Assembly: GCF_004345785.1 (NCBI RefSeq)
Contig: NZ_SLXI01000002.1
Location: forward strand, 413,312-477,311
Source: Bisgaardia hudsonensis
GTDB taxonomy: Bacteria > Pseudomonadota > Gammaproteobacteria > Enterobacterales > Pasteurellaceae
Direction: 5' to 3'
DNA length: 64,000 nt
A model generated the notes under the pieces. That model saw nothing but the letters and a program-made list of their open reading frames with translations. It searched no databases and was not told the origin of the DNA. Below, piece by piece: positions 1 through 12,100 of this stretch. The position numbers and the translations under genes are program-made. Each line of letters opens with the position of its first letter. Within the stretch, counting starts at the first letter, position 1.

Positions 1-248
1 CCGATATTTTTAACTTACTTGGTGTAAAAAAAGTTCGTTTATTAACCAATAATCCACAAAAAATTGAAACAATGAAACAAGCTGGTATCAATGTTGTTGA
101 ACGCATACCGTTAAATGTAGGAGAAAATCGTTACAATACGGAATATTTAGATACCAAAGCAAAAAAAATGGGGCATTTTATTATTCATAATGGACATAAA
201 CATTTAATGGATTGTCCTTATTGTCAAGAAGAAGTCCCTAAAAAATAA
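1..248 (+). CDS. ribA: GTP cyclohydrolase II, C-terminal part (5' end outside window)
   Basis: The reading frame is open from position 3 and ends in TAA at 246-248, giving the last 81 codons of a protein. The stretch [18 protein letters not shown], followed by VERIPL and [11 protein letters not shown], is the characteristic C-terminal end of RibA. RibA opens the GTP ring to start riboflavin synthesis in the cytoplasm. The tail after the conserved region carries a short extension with two cysteines (DCPYCQEE), which is longer than many RibA C-termini. The zinc-binding and catalytic centre lie upstream of the window. ribD, another riboflavin gene, is at 22778-23902 and is not linked to it. Confidence 0.9.
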   Translation, partial: DIFNLLGVKKVRLLTNNPQKIETMKQAGINVVERIPLNVGENRYNTEYLDTKAKKMGHFIIHNGHKHLMDCPYCQEEVPKK

Positions 249-414
249 TTAATTTAAATCTCTTTTAAATAATTGGTTTTACCACTACTTATTACAAGAG
301 AAAAAACTGTCTTTTAATAGAAAAAAGCATAAAATGAGTATCTAATTTGCACCAGTACAAAAATGTTGTTAAAGTGCTACCGAATTTTATTTATTCATTA
401 TTAGGAAGAGATGA

Positions 415-1368
415 ATGAACCAAGAATATTTAGATTTTGAACTGCCTATTGCAGAACTAGAAGCAAAAATAGAAGCGTTACGCTCCGTAACGGATCAAGA
501 TGAAAAAATCAATCTTGATGATGAAATAGAACGCCTACGTAAAAAAAGTATTGAATTGACGCAAAAAACTTTTGCAAATCTCGATGCTTGGCAAGTATCA
601 CAAATGGCTCGCCATCCGAATAGACCTTATACTTTAGATTATATAAAAAATATTTTTACTGATTTCCAAGAACTTGCAGGCGATCGTGCTTTTGCAGATG
701 ACAAAGCTATTGTTGGTGGACTTGCTCGATTGAATGGTCAGCCAGTTATGATTATCGGTCATCAAAAAGGTCGAAGCGTAAAACAAAAAGTATTACGTAA
801 TTTTGGTATGCCTGCGCCTGAGGGATACCGTAAAGCATTACGCTTAATGCAAATGGCTGAGCGTTTTCATTTACCTATTTTGACATTTATTGATACACCA
901 GGCGCATACCCTGGTGTGGGGGCGGAAGAGCGAGGACAAGCTGAAGCTATTGCACGTAATCTTAGAGAAATGTCAACTTTAAAAGTTCCTGTTATCTGTA
1001 CAGTTATTGGAGAAGGTGGTTCAGGTGGTGCTTTGGCTATCGGCGTTGGCGATAAAGTAAATATGTTACAATATAGCACCTACTCTGTTATTTCCCCTGA
1101 AGGTTGTGCCTCTATATTGTGGAAAAGTGCAGATAAAGCCTCTACCGCAGCAGAAGTAATGGGACTTACGGCTCAACGATTAAAAGAATTAAAGCTAATT
1201 GATAATATCGTGCCAGAACCTCTCGGCGGTGCACATCGAAACTATGAAGAAATGGCAGAAAATCTCAAAAAACGTTTGTTAGAAGATCTGACCGATCTAC
1301 AAATTTTAAATATAGACGGACTACTATCAAGACGTTATGAACGCTTAATGAGTTATGGTTATTGCTAA
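415..1368 (+). CDS. accA: Acetyl-CoA carboxylase carboxyltransferase, alpha subunit
   Basis: AccA pairs with AccD to move the carboxyl group from biotin-BCCP to acetyl-CoA, making malonyl-CoA for fatty acid synthesis. The protein is 317 residues, close to the 319 of E. coli AccA. It starts with a helical segment and then the crotonase-like carboxyltransferase fold. The glycine-rich [15 protein letters not shown] motif is near residue 200, and IDTPGAYPG is upstream of it. The start is preceded by AGGAAGAG. It is followed 51 bp later by pdxY on the same strand, the same neighbour pair as in Haemophilus. Nothing is unusual. Confidence 0.97.
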   Translation: MNQEYLDFELPIAELEAKIEALRSVTDQDEKINLDDEIERLRKKSIELTQKTFANLDAWQVSQMARHPNRPYTLDYIKNIFTDFQELAGDRAFADDKAIVGGLARLNGQPVMIIGHQKGRSVKQKVLRNFGMPAPEGYRKALRLMQMAERFHLPILTFIDTPGAYPGVGAEERGQAEAIARNLREMSTLKVPVICTVIGEGGSGGALAIGVGDKVNMLQYSTYSVISPEGCASILWKSADKASTAAEVMGLTAQRLKELKLIDNIVPEPLGGAHRNYEEMAENLKKRLLEDLTDLQILNIDGLLSRRYERLMSYGYC

Positions 1369-1419
1369 AAAACATTATAAATTTAACCGCACTTTTATCA
1401 TAAAATACAGGAAAACATA

Positions 1420-2280
1420 ATGAAAAATATTCTTTCTATTCAATCTCACGTGGTTTATGGCTATGCAGGAAATAAATCAGCAACGTTTCCAATGCAATTA
1501 TTAGGTGTCGATGTATGGGCATTAAATACCGTGCAATTCTCTAATCATACCCAATATGGCAAATGGACAGGAATGGTCATTCCTAAAGAACAAATTGGCG
1601 AAATAGTGCGTGGTATTGATGAAATTAATGCACTATCTGAATGTAATGCCGTACTTTCTGGTTATATCGGATCGGCTGAACAAGTAGAAGAAATTGTCAA
1701 TGCCTTTCATTATGTTAAAAAACGTAATCCAAATGCGATCTATTTATGCGATCCTGTAATGGGACATCCAGATAAAGGTTGCATCGTTGCTGATGGAGTA
1801 AAAGAAGGTCTAATTAATATCGCTATGCCTCAGGCTGATATTATTACACCAAATCTAGTAGAACTCAGAGAGTTGAGTGGTTTGTCGGTTAATAATTTTG
1901 AAGAAGCTATTGAAGCCGTAAAAATTATTCTGAGTAAAGGACCTAAAAAAGTCTTAGTTAAACATCTTAGCAAAGTAGGTAAAGATTCAAGCCAATTTGA
2001 AATGTTATTAGCTACATCTGAAGGTATTTGGCACATTAGTCGACCATTACATAACTTTACCAAAGAACCTGTTGGTGTTGGCGATTTAACCGCAGGATTA
2101 TTCCTTGCTAATTTACTCAATGGAAAATCCGATCTTGACGCTTTTGAACATACGGCAAATGCAGTTAATGATGTAATGGAAACCACCCACAATGCTGGAG
2201 TTTATGAACTCCAAACTATTGCCGCAAGAGATTTAATTATTAATCCTCAAAGCCATTATAAAGCAGTGAAGATTAGTTAA
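1420..2280 (+). CDS. pdxY: Pyridoxal kinase PdxY
   Basis: PdxY phosphorylates pyridoxal to pyridoxal 5'-phosphate in the vitamin B6 salvage pathway. The protein is 286 residues, against 287 in E. coli PdxY. It opens with [17 protein letters not shown], the substrate-binding start of the family. It carries the ribokinase-type ATP/anion-hole motif [12 protein letters not shown] near residue 218. A good AGGAAAA site precedes the ATG. It is probably cotranscribed with accA. It ends at an imperfect terminator, and the type I secretion island begins immediately after, on the opposite strand. Confidence 0.95.
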   Translation: MKNILSIQSHVVYGYAGNKSATFPMQLLGVDVWALNTVQFSNHTQYGKWTGMVIPKEQIGEIVRGIDEINALSECNAVLSGYIGSAEQVEEIVNAFHYVKKRNPNAIYLCDPVMGHPDKGCIVADGVKEGLINIAMPQADIITPNLVELRELSGLSVNNFEEAIEAVKIILSKGPKKVLVKHLSKVGKDSSQFEMLLATSEGIWHISRPLHNFTKEPVGVGDLTAGLFLANLLNGKSDLDAFEHTANAVNDVMETTHNAGVYELQTIAARDLIINPQSHYKAVKIS

Positions 2281-2290
2281 TTGATATAAA

Positions 2291-2322
2291 AAATAAGTGG
2301 ATATTTTTATATCTGCTTATTT
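2291..2322 (+). terminator. Terminator after pdxY
   Basis: A 14-bp imperfect stem (2291-2304 with 2309-2322, two G-U type pairs on the plus strand) is followed by a T-rich run. It lies between convergent pdxY and hlyD and can serve pdxY. Confidence 0.55.
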
Positions 2323-2382
2323 TCTTTCTTTTAATATGATACAATACACCTATTCTTTAAAATAACACGTTCAACTACACTT

Positions 2383-3822
2383 TTATCGTTCCCTTAAACT
2401 TTCATCAATAGTGGCTTTTAATGGGCTAAATAGATAATCAATAACACTGCGTTTACCTGTCTTTATCTCTGCGGAAACTGCCATGCCTGCCATTAACTCT
2501 ACTGATTTTCCCTCAATATTCATTGTGCTTTGATTAATTCGTATTGTTGTTGCAAAAACAGCTCCCAATTTCTCATTGTCAATAGCATCAAAACTAATGT
2601 TTTTTACTTTACCCGTGAGATACCCATAGCGAGTATAAGGAAAAGCCTCTATTTTAATCACCACTTCTTGTCCTGTTTTTACAAAACCAATATCTTTATT
2701 TGTAATCATTGCTTCTATTTCTAGATAATCTTGTTTCGGTACGATTACCATTAAAGATTGAGCAGTAGTAACTACCCCTCCAATGGTATAAGTTTGTAGC
2801 TGTTGTACTGTTCCTTCCACTGGTGAACGAATTTCTGTAAACTCTTGACGTTCTTTTGATTTTGCTACTTCGAAAGAAAACTGAGTTACACTATCATTTG
2901 CATTACGTAACTGTTCTAATATATCTCTCCGAAAAGATTCAACATAATAGTTATAATCTTCATTAGCTTGAGTCAAACTGGCATTAAGCTCATTTAATTT
3001 ACTTTGCTGTATCTTCAAATTATTAACTAACTCAATAAACTGAGATTCCTGTACATAATATTCTTGTTTTGAACTATGTCCCTGTTTATAAAGCTTTTTC
3101 ATCCCATCTCTTAATTCCTTATTATATTTCTCCATTTTTTGTAATTTTGCTACTTCAATTTCTGTCGTTTTAATTTCTGCCTTTCTTTGTTCAATTGTTG
3201 CTTTCAATTTTTGTTTTTGAGCCTTCCACGTTGTATATTGGCTTTGAGCTAGTAATTGTTCTTGTTTGAAGAATAAGTAATCATTAGAAAATAGTAGTTT
3301 GCTTTGCTCATCTTCTTCTAATATAGGTGAGGTTTCTATATCTATTGCATTCAATAATGCTCGTTGTCTAAGTTGAGAAAGTTTTGCTGCTTTTAATACT
3401 TCCTCTGATTTTGAATAATCAGATTCTGCACCTAGTGCAACTAATTCCATTAATAATTGACCTTTTTTAACTTCCTCACCATTACTTACATACACTTTTT
3501 TAACTACCGCTGTTTCAATTGGTTGAATAATTTTACTGCGTCCACTTGGGGTAATTTCTCCAGGAGCAACAACCACAATATCCACTTTTCCAAACCAAGC
3601 CCATAAAATTGCTAATAATAAAAATAAAATTATTAATCGACCTACCCATCTTGGTAACACAGAAACTGGAGTATCAATTAATTCTAAGTGAGCGGGAAGA
3701 AAGGCATTCTCATCCGATTTACGCTCTGGGGTATCGAGCTGTTTACGTATTTTCCATGTTTCTTTAAAAATACCTAAATAACGCTTGGCTAAATCACATA
3801 ATCCCTGCCACCATAAATTCAT
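2383..3822 (-). CDS. hlyD: Type I secretion membrane fusion protein (HlyD family)
   Basis: This is the periplasmic adaptor that links an HlyB-type ABC exporter to an outer-membrane TolC-type channel. The length is 479 residues (E. coli HlyD 478). It has a short cytoplasmic N-terminus and a single membrane segment at about residues 60-79. A first lipoyl half follows (VVAPGEITPSGRSKIIQP), then a long charged coiled coil at about 150-320. The second lipoyl half (SPVEGTVQQLQ) and a beta-barrel end complete it. It is the last gene of the minus-strand secretion cassette, 12 bp after hlyB. No TolC gene is nearby, so a chromosomal TolC elsewhere is presumably used. Confidence 0.93.
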   Translation of the reverse strand: MNLWWQGLCDLAKRYLGIFKETWKIRKQLDTPERKSDENAFLPAHLELIDTPVSVLPRWVGRLIILFLLLAILWAWFGKVDIVVVAPGEITPSGRSKIIQPIETAVVKKVYVSNGEEVKKGQLLMELVALGAESDYSKSEEVLKAAKLSQLRQRALLNAIDIETSPILEEDEQSKLLFSNDYLFFKQEQLLAQSQYTTWKAQKQKLKATIEQRKAEIKTTEIEVAKLQKMEKYNKELRDGMKKLYKQGHSSKQEYYVQESQFIELVNNLKIQQSKLNELNASLTQANEDYNYYVESFRRDILEQLRNANDSVTQFSFEVAKSKERQEFTEIRSPVEGTVQQLQTYTIGGVVTTAQSLMVIVPKQDYLEIEAMITNKDIGFVKTGQEVVIKIEAFPYTRYGYLTGKVKNISFDAIDNEKLGAVFATTIRINQSTMNIEGKSVELMAGMAVSAEIKTGKRSVIDYLFSPLKATIDESLRER

Positions 3823-3834
3823 AAGTTATTCTCC

Positions 3835-5955
3835 CTAATTGACTTGTAGCTTATGTAAATAATGATACAAACCATTTTTCTCTAATAATTGCTGATGATT
3901 TCCTTGTTCAATTAAATGTCCTTTATCCAATACTAAAATTCGATCACTACGTTGAACAGTTGAAAGTCTATGGGCAATAATAATAACCGTTCTTCCTTGG
4001 CAAATATGTTTCATATTTTGCATAATAATATGCTCTGACTCATAGTCCAGTGCACTCGTTGCTTCATCAAAAATAAGGATTTTAGGGTTAGTGACGAGTG
4101 CTCTTGCAATAGCAATACGTTGACGTTGTCCCCCAGATAAACTAGCACCATGCTCACCGACAATAGTATTATAGCCTTCAGATAATTCGGCAATAAATCC
4201 ATCTGCACCAGCTAGTTTTGCTGCTTGTATTACTCGCTCCATTGGCATGGCTGGTTCACTTAATGCAATATTATCCCTAATAGAGCGATTAAGGAGAATA
4301 TTGTCTTGTAATACCACTCCAATTTGACGACGTAACCATGATGGGTCTATTAAGGCGATATCATGCCCATCAATTAATACTTTTCCATCAGAAGGAACAT
4401 ACAAACGTTGAATCAGTTTTGTTAACGTGCTTTTACCTGACCCCGATCTGCCTACAATACCAATTACTTCACCTGGATTGATATGAAGAGATAAATGGCT
4501 AAGTATTTCATTGCCATTTGGACGATATCGAAAAGAAACCTCTTGGAATTTAATATCCCCTTTAATTTCTGGAGGTGTTAGTTGATTAGTCGGATTTTCA
4601 GTTGGAGTGTTTAAAATATCACCAAGACGACTTACAGATATTCCTACTTGTTGAAAATCCTGCCAAAGTTGAGCTAAACGAATGACAGGTGCGGCTACTT
4701 GACCTGCTAACATATTAAAAGCAATTAACTGTCCTATCGTTAAATCACCACTAATCACCAAATGAGCACCTAACCACAAATTAATTACCATAACTAATTT
4801 TTGTATTAATTGCACACCCTGCTGACCAATTGTTGCAAGCTTGGTTACTTTAAAACTAGCATTGACATAACTTGCCAGTTGTTTATCCCAATGTGCAGTC
4901 ATCTGTGGACTAACCGCCATTGATTTTATAGTATTCATCGCACTAACAGACTCTACTAAAAAAGACTGATTATCTGCATTACGAGCAAATTTATCATTTA
5001 AATGATGGCGTAATATGGGACTAATAATAGCAGACCAAATCGCATAACAAGGTAGTGAAATTAATACTACAACCGTTAACCAAAAACTGTAATACCACAT
5101 TACTGCAATAAAAATAAATGAAAACATTAAATCTAAAACGGATGTTAGAGTTTGACCTGTTAAAAAATTTCGGATTTGTTCTAATTCTCTTATTCTGGCA
5201 ACAGTATCACCCACTCTACGGTTTTCAAAATAAGATATTGGTAAAGTTAATAAATGGCGAAATAATCTAGCCCCTAACTCAACATCAATTCGACTCGTTG
5301 TATGAGAGAATACATAAGTTCTAATCCCCCCAAGAACAATCTCAAAAATAACAACTATCGCCAACGCTATTGCAATCACATTTAAGGTACTAAATCCACG
5401 ATGCACCAATACTTTATCCATAACTACTTGAAAAAATAGAGGTGTAATCAGTGCAAAAATTTGCAACATAATAGAAACTATTAAGACTTCAAAGATAATT
5501 TTTCGATATTTAACGATAGCAGGGATAAACCAAGAAAAATCAAATTTTGCTAAACTACCAAGAACAGAAGCCCTAGAGGCAACAACGATCACTTCTCCTT
5601 GATAGCGTTCAGTAAATTCTTCTTCTGTTAATACACTAGGATTTTGAGTATCTAAATCGTGTATAAGGTAACGTCCATGCTCTTCATCAATACGAGCTAG
5701 AATAAAATGTTTGCCATCATCTCGCCAAACCATTACAGGTAAAGATAAAAAAGATAAACGTTTTTGTTCTTTTTTTATATTTTTAGCTTTTAAACCTAAT
5801 TTTTTTGCAGCCAGCAACCATCCTTGCTTACTCAGCCCTGTTCCATTAACATCAAATTCATGTTGAATTTGATGAGGGTTAACAGAGATACGATGAAAAT
5901 TTGCTAATAAAACAAGTGCAGATAACGCTAAATCTGAAGGCTTTTGTATAGACAT
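3835..5955 (-). CDS. hlyB: Type I secretion ABC exporter (HlyB family)
   Basis: This inner-membrane ATPase exports the RTX protein encoded just upstream. From the ATG at 5955 it has 706 residues (E. coli HlyB 707). The frame can also start at a TTG at 5967, but the ATG has a GGA upstream and fits the family better. Residues 1-125 form a C39-like domain that lacks the catalytic cysteine, as in HlyB, so it should bind rather than cut the substrate. Membrane segments span about 150-430. The ATPase domain has Walker [10 protein letters not shown] near 500, signature LSGGQRQR near 605, Walker [10 protein letters not shown] and the H-loop IIAHRLST. Confidence 0.95.
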   Translation of the reverse strand: MSIQKPSDLALSALVLLANFHRISVNPHQIQHEFDVNGTGLSKQGWLLAAKKLGLKAKNIKKEQKRLSFLSLPVMVWRDDGKHFILARIDEEHGRYLIHDLDTQNPSVLTEEEFTERYQGEVIVVASRASVLGSLAKFDFSWFIPAIVKYRKIIFEVLIVSIMLQIFALITPLFFQVVMDKVLVHRGFSTLNVIAIALAIVVIFEIVLGGIRTYVFSHTTSRIDVELGARLFRHLLTLPISYFENRRVGDTVARIRELEQIRNFLTGQTLTSVLDLMFSFIFIAVMWYYSFWLTVVVLISLPCYAIWSAIISPILRHHLNDKFARNADNQSFLVESVSAMNTIKSMAVSPQMTAHWDKQLASYVNASFKVTKLATIGQQGVQLIQKLVMVINLWLGAHLVISGDLTIGQLIAFNMLAGQVAAPVIRLAQLWQDFQQVGISVSRLGDILNTPTENPTNQLTPPEIKGDIKFQEVSFRYRPNGNEILSHLSLHINPGEVIGIVGRSGSGKSTLTKLIQRLYVPSDGKVLIDGHDIALIDPSWLRRQIGVVLQDNILLNRSIRDNIALSEPAMPMERVIQAAKLAGADGFIAELSEGYNTIVGEHGASLSGGQRQRIAIARALVTNPKILIFDEATSALDYESEHIIMQNMKHICQGRTVIIIAHRLSTVQRSDRILVLDKGHLIEQGNHQQLLEKNGLYHYLHKLQVN

Positions 5956-6077
5956 GGTCGAATCCAATTAAGTGTAATTATTTTCATTATGAATAAAAAT
6001 AAAATAGTAGCCAAAATCATGATGTTATAACCGAGTTAAAACTATAAAAAAATTTAACCGCTCTTTTAAAAATAAAA

Positions 6078-6120
6078 AAGCACTCTAATAAGTAAAATCT
6101 ATTAAATACTAAAGTGCTTT
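6078..6120 (-). terminator. Intra-operon terminator between RTX gene and hlyB
   Basis: AAAGCACT (6078-6085) pairs with AGTGCTTT (6113-6120). Read on the minus strand, the stem is followed by a T run. It sits 14 bp after the RTX stop and before hlyB. A terminator in the same place is known in the E. coli hly operon between hlyA and hlyB, where it sets the ratio of toxin to exporter. That comparison is inference. Confidence 0.6.
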
Positions 6121-6133
6121 CTAACAAAATTAT

Positions 6134-9100
6134 CTAACCATAATAACTGGTTACGGCAAGAGAATTGATATATTGCTCAACTTCGCTACGTGGTACAGAA
6201 AGTATATCACTACTATGAGAAGCTTCAAACGTAGCCATTGCTGATACCAACTTCTCAACCTCCGCAGAGGTTAACACTTTGTTATCATTAAGTTCTACAC
6301 GTTCAATTTGATAATCTTTATGTAAATACCAGTTATTGACGGTTATTGTATCTGATGTTTCTAAGTTGGTAATTAATAAATGGCTATCCTTTTTAGAAAA
6401 CCAAAGATTTTTAGGATCATTTAAATCCGTAAAGCGTATCGTATCAATATCATGTACTCGATGATTATAATCCGAATATTCATAAACAATATCTTGACCA
6501 TGTCTTTTACTAAAGACATAAGTATCTGCACCATAACTACCTTTTAGAATATCATTTCCTTTACCACCTTCTAAAATTGAATCCCAATCTTGATAATCTT
6601 CTACTATATCATCACCTTCTGTGCCATAAAGATGAATGCCCTCTTTAATAAGAGTAGATAAATCAACTTGGCGATCAGTAAATTCAAAACGGTTAATCTG
6701 ATAATCTTCGTGGTCATAAAAATCTTTAATAGTGATGGAATCATCGCCGTTATAATCAAATAGTAATAAATCATCGTCTACCCTACGATATTTCACTTCA
6801 TCAGAAGCAACATCCGTAAAGCGTATCGTATCAATATCATGCGCTCGATGATTATAGTCCGAATATTCATAAATAGTATCTTGTCCATGTCCTTTACTAA
6901 AGATATAAGTATCTGCGCCATAATTCCCTTTAAGGATATCATTACCCACACCGCCGATTAGCATATCATCACCATTCTTAGCATCTATAATATCGTTACC
7001 TAAACCACCTTCAATAATTGAGTTTGCATTCCAATCTATAATCGTATCATCATTTTCTGTACCATAAAGAGACATTCCTTGCTGACCCAATTCTTTAAGA
7101 CTAATGATTTTATCCGAAAATTCAAAACGATCAATTTGATAATCCTCATGATTATAGAAATATTTGATCATAATAGAATCATCACCGTTATAACCAAATA
7201 ACAATAAATCATCTCCTATTCGACGATATTTAACTTCATTGGAGGTAACATCTGTGAAACGAATAGTATCAATATCATGGGCTCGATGATTATAATCTGA
7301 ATATTCATAAATAGTATCTTGTCCATGCCCCTTACTAAAGATATAGGTATCCGCTCCATAGCTACCTTTTAATACATCATCTCCTGCTCCACCTTCTAAA
7401 ATAGAATCCCAAGTAGAATGATCGACTATCGTATCATTACCATCTGTTCCATAAAGATGAATCCCCTCTTCTATCAATGTGCCTAAATTAATTTGGCGAT
7501 CACTAAACTCAAAATGATTGATTTGATAATCTTCATGATCAAAGAAAGATTTTATTGTAATAGAGTCCTCATCATTATAACCAAATAACAATAAATCATC
7601 CCCTATGCGACGATACTTCACTTCATCAGAAGCAACATCCGTAAAGCGTATCGTATCAATATCATGCGCTCGATGATTATAGTCCGAATATTCATAAATA
7701 GTATCTTGTCCATGTCCTTTACTAAAGATATAAGTATCTGCGCCATAATTCCCTTTAAGGATATCATTACCCACACCGCCGATTAGCGTATCATCACCAT
7801 TCTTAGCATCTATAATATCGTTACCTAAACCACCTTCAATAATTGAGTTTGCATTCCAATCTACAATCGCATCATCATTTTCTGTACCATAAAGAGGCAT
7901 TCCTTGCTGACCCAATTCTTTAAGACTAATGATTTTATCCGAAAATTCAAAACGATTAATTTGATAATCCTCATGATTATAGAAATATTTGATCATAATA
8001 GAATCATCACCGTTATAACCGAATAACAATAAATCATCTCCTATTCGACGATATTTAACTTCATTGGAGGTAACATCTGTGAAACGAATAGTATCAATAT
8101 CATGGGCTCGATGATTATAATCTGAATATTCATAAATAGTATCTTGTCCATGTCCCTTACTAAAGATATAGGTATCCGCTCCATAGCTACCTTTTAATAC
8201 ATCATCTCCTGCTCCACCTTCTAAAATAGAATCCCAAGTAGAATGATCGACTATCGTATCATTACCATCTGTTCCATAAAGATGAATCCCCTCTTCTATC
8301 AATGTGCCTAAATTAATTTGGCGATCACTAAACTCAAAATGATTGATTTGATAATCTTCATGATCAAAGAAAGATTTTATTGTAATAGAGTCCTCATCAT
8401 TATAACCAAATAACAATAAATCATCTCCTATGCGACGATACTTCACTTCATCAGAAGCAACATCCGTAAAGCGTATCGTATCAATATCATGTGCTCGATG
8501 ATTATAGTCCGAATATTCATAAATAGTATCTTGTCCATGTCCTTTACTAAAGATATAAGTATCTGCGCCATAATTCCCTTTAAGGATATCATTACCCACA
8601 CCACCAATTAGCGTGTCGTCACCACTTTTAGCATCTATAATATCATGACCTAAACCACCTTCAATAATTGAGTTAGCATCCCAATCTACTATCGTATCAC
8701 CTTCTGCTGTACCGAAAACTCTCATACCTTGCTGACCTAGTTCTTTCAGGCTAATGGTTTTATCAGTAAATTCAAAACTATTGATTTGATAATCTTCATG
8801 GTTATAGAAATATTTAATGGTAATTGAATCTTCCCCATTATAACCAAATAGTAAAAGGTCATTCTCTACTCGACGGTATTTCACCTCATCCGATGCAACA
8901 TCAGTAAAGCGTATGACATCAATATCATGAGCTCGATGATTATAATCTGAATATTCATAGATAATATCTTGTCCATGCCCTTTACTAAAGACATAAGTAT
9001 CTGCACCATAACCACCCTTAAGCGTATCGTCCCCTGATCCACCAATTAACGTATCGTCACCTTTTTTTGCGGTTAGTATATTGTTCTCAGAATTCCCTAT

Positions 9101-12100
9101 TAATATGTCATTGTTTTGAGTTGAATCAAGATTAATATGATCTGTAAATAATATGCCCTTTTGCTGTAATCTATGTATAGTATTTTGAGAGCTTTCTTTC
9201 CAACTTTCTTCAAAACCTGCTTTCCTAGCAAATTCAAGATATCGGTTTAATAATGCTAAACCATTTTGCCATTCACTTGACATATTTTGATAAGCAAGGT
9301 ACTCACTTAAATCCGTTAAAGCCTCTTTTGGTGATTCTAAAAATTTTTGATTAAATAATTTTTCTGTCTCAGAAAAATCTAATGCAACAGTACCGTTCTT
9401 ATAATTAAATCTAATAGAACTCACATACTTCTTTAAACGAGTTTGGAATAATAAAGATTCATAAGCAAACTGTACTGTTCTATCATGAATTCGATTAACT
9501 TTATCAGTAATATAGCCGATATCTTTATCCGTTGTATAATAAAGTTGATTAATATTCATACCATACAGTGAATTAATTGCAGAAATTTTTGCTTTATTTT
9601 CTTCAAAGCGTTGCATCACTTTAGGATCATGTTGTACATTTCGAAGTGCCTTTAATTCACTCGGCGTAGCTCTCACTACCGTAGCCTTAGGATCATCAGT
9701 TTCAACTGTTTTCTCTAACTTTAACCCATAATCTTTGTATTTTTTATCTGTTTTTGCCCATTTTTCTAAAATAGTCGGTAACAAAGCAAGTTGTACGTCT
9801 CGTGTTTCTGCATTTGAATACTGTTGTAATAGGTTATTTAGTTCTGGAGACAAACTCGCCGACTCTCTTAAATCTCTAACTCGACCAACGCCCTTTAAAT
9901 TAATAACTTTTTGCTGTTCCTGTGAGAGAGTTAAATCCTCAGTGAAACGGCTATAAAAAGGATTAAAAGTAAAGTTTAAATCTGCCATAACACCAAATGA
10001 GCCATCTTCTTTTTCATACTTACCAAGTTGGCTTAAAACATTACCACCATCTACAACATCATGACGATTTTCATAGTCAGTATACAAGGATTTAACAGAA
10101 AAATCAGAAAGACTAAATAGTTCATTTCCTTCACTTATTCCATTCTGATTTAAATCACGCCATAATTGTAATTGTGAAAAGAGAGGGTCTTGTTTATCGA
10201 CGAGATTATCATTATTAGCATCTAAATCTTTTAATGCCGCAAAACCATGTTCAGAACGAGTCGAGTCAGATAAAGTTATTGTATCGCTAAATAATTCGGA
10301 AGCATTATTAATTTTCCCATCACTATTTCTATCTAGTACAAGAAAAGCGTCGTCACTCTTTATCCAACCTGTCGCTGTACGAATACCATCAGAATCATGA
10401 TCAAACAATGCTCCATTACGTCCGTCATAGCCAATACTATCAATACCATCTCCATCTAAATCCAGTACTAGTGGATCGTAGACTTGGTGATTGCGTCCAC
10501 GCCTATTGGGTGGCGGTGGTGTATTATTATTCCCATTTGAACCATCAGAATCATTCGAGTCATCAGAATTATTCGAGCCACTAGAATCATTCGAAGAGCC
10601 ATTTGAACTGTCTGAGGCATTGAAATCATTATCAGAAGGAGAATCTAAATCAGCACCATGATTTCTAGTATCCCCATGTTGAGAATTTCCCCAATCACTA
10701 TTGCCTACGTAGCTATTATTATTCTTACTATAATCAACTTTTCTTAAAGAAATATTATCTCCCGTATAAAAACTAGCATACATTGATCTTTCTATCTCCA
10801 TGATGTCAGATAAGATTATACCAAGTTGGCCATTTTTAAAATCTTCAATAGTAATACTATCCCCAACAACTTCACCATTTTTATCAATAGGTGTTATTGT
10901 AAGTAAATCAGCACTAAATTCTAAATAACCTTCTTGTGATACTTTTATTTTAGGAGGTAAGTTAAGTCCTGTCAGAGTATATTTATAATTTGTATAGCCA
11001 TCGTGTGACATATCAAAAAGTTGAACAGAAGAAAATACTGCAGTTTTGCTATCAGGATCATAACTTTCTAAAATCGATCCACTTAATAAACCTTTTTGAA
11101 TATTTTCTTTAATTTTTTTAATTTCTTTAATTTCTTCAGCAGTCATTTGATGACCATACTGTTCATAGCGAATTCTATCATAAAAAATATCCCCCTCAAG
11201 CCTAATATGCTCTCCTGGAAAATAGATTTTTACGTCTTCCTTATCTTCTTCACTTTCTTTACCTTTAGTGTACTCTAGTATTACTTTTGTTGATTCAGAG
11301 ATCTTATCTTCATCCATGGCAGGAATTAAAGTATTTACACCATGATCATCAATGGCTTGAGAAAGTAAAACAGAAATATTACTTAAAGAAGTAACATAAG
11401 TATCATCATTACCATAATGAGGTTGTTCTTCTGGGAGAGTATACTCAAAACCCGTCTTTAATATCACTACTTTTCCATACTGCTTATAAACTTTATCACT
11501 GGCAATAAGACGAGCCTTTTCTCCTACATAATTAGTAATATTACTTTTATCATATTGTACTTGACCGCCACTTGATAGAGATGCTAGTTGATTGAGTAAT
11601 CCACTGTTTTTTTCTAAATCAGCACCCGCACCATTCAAGCCGATAACTTCATCAATTCCACCAACAATAGAATTTAGAGCGATGTTAATTGAATGCCCAA
11701 GACTATGACCAACGGCATCCAGAGGGCCTTTTACGATCCCTAGTCCTTGTTTTTTAGAAGTGGTAATTTCGTCTACTTTAGGTTTGGCACCAGGAGCTCT
11801 TGCATTAGGTGGAAAATTGATTAGGTCTATTTCATCATAAACCTCCCCCTCTGGGGTTGTAACAAGTTTATAATAATTAAGGGCATCAATTAGTTGATCT
11901 TTCGCAAGCCCAGTAAGTACAAGTTGTCCATCGGCTAGAAAATCTCTTAGATCTGCAGTTCCTCTTACCACAAAATGGTATTTATTGGATTTTTTCTCTT
12001 TCACCACCATAGCAGAAAAACCACTACTTGTTTCCAACTGCTGGTGAAGCACTTCATAGTTATCTACAAATTGATCGGCTTGGGCTTGGGTAAGACTTCG

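Noticed and set aside
6330..9090. Regularly spaced repeats that could suggest a CRISPR array
   Set aside because: Repeats and intervals are both coding, in frame, hundreds of bases long and part of one RTX protein.
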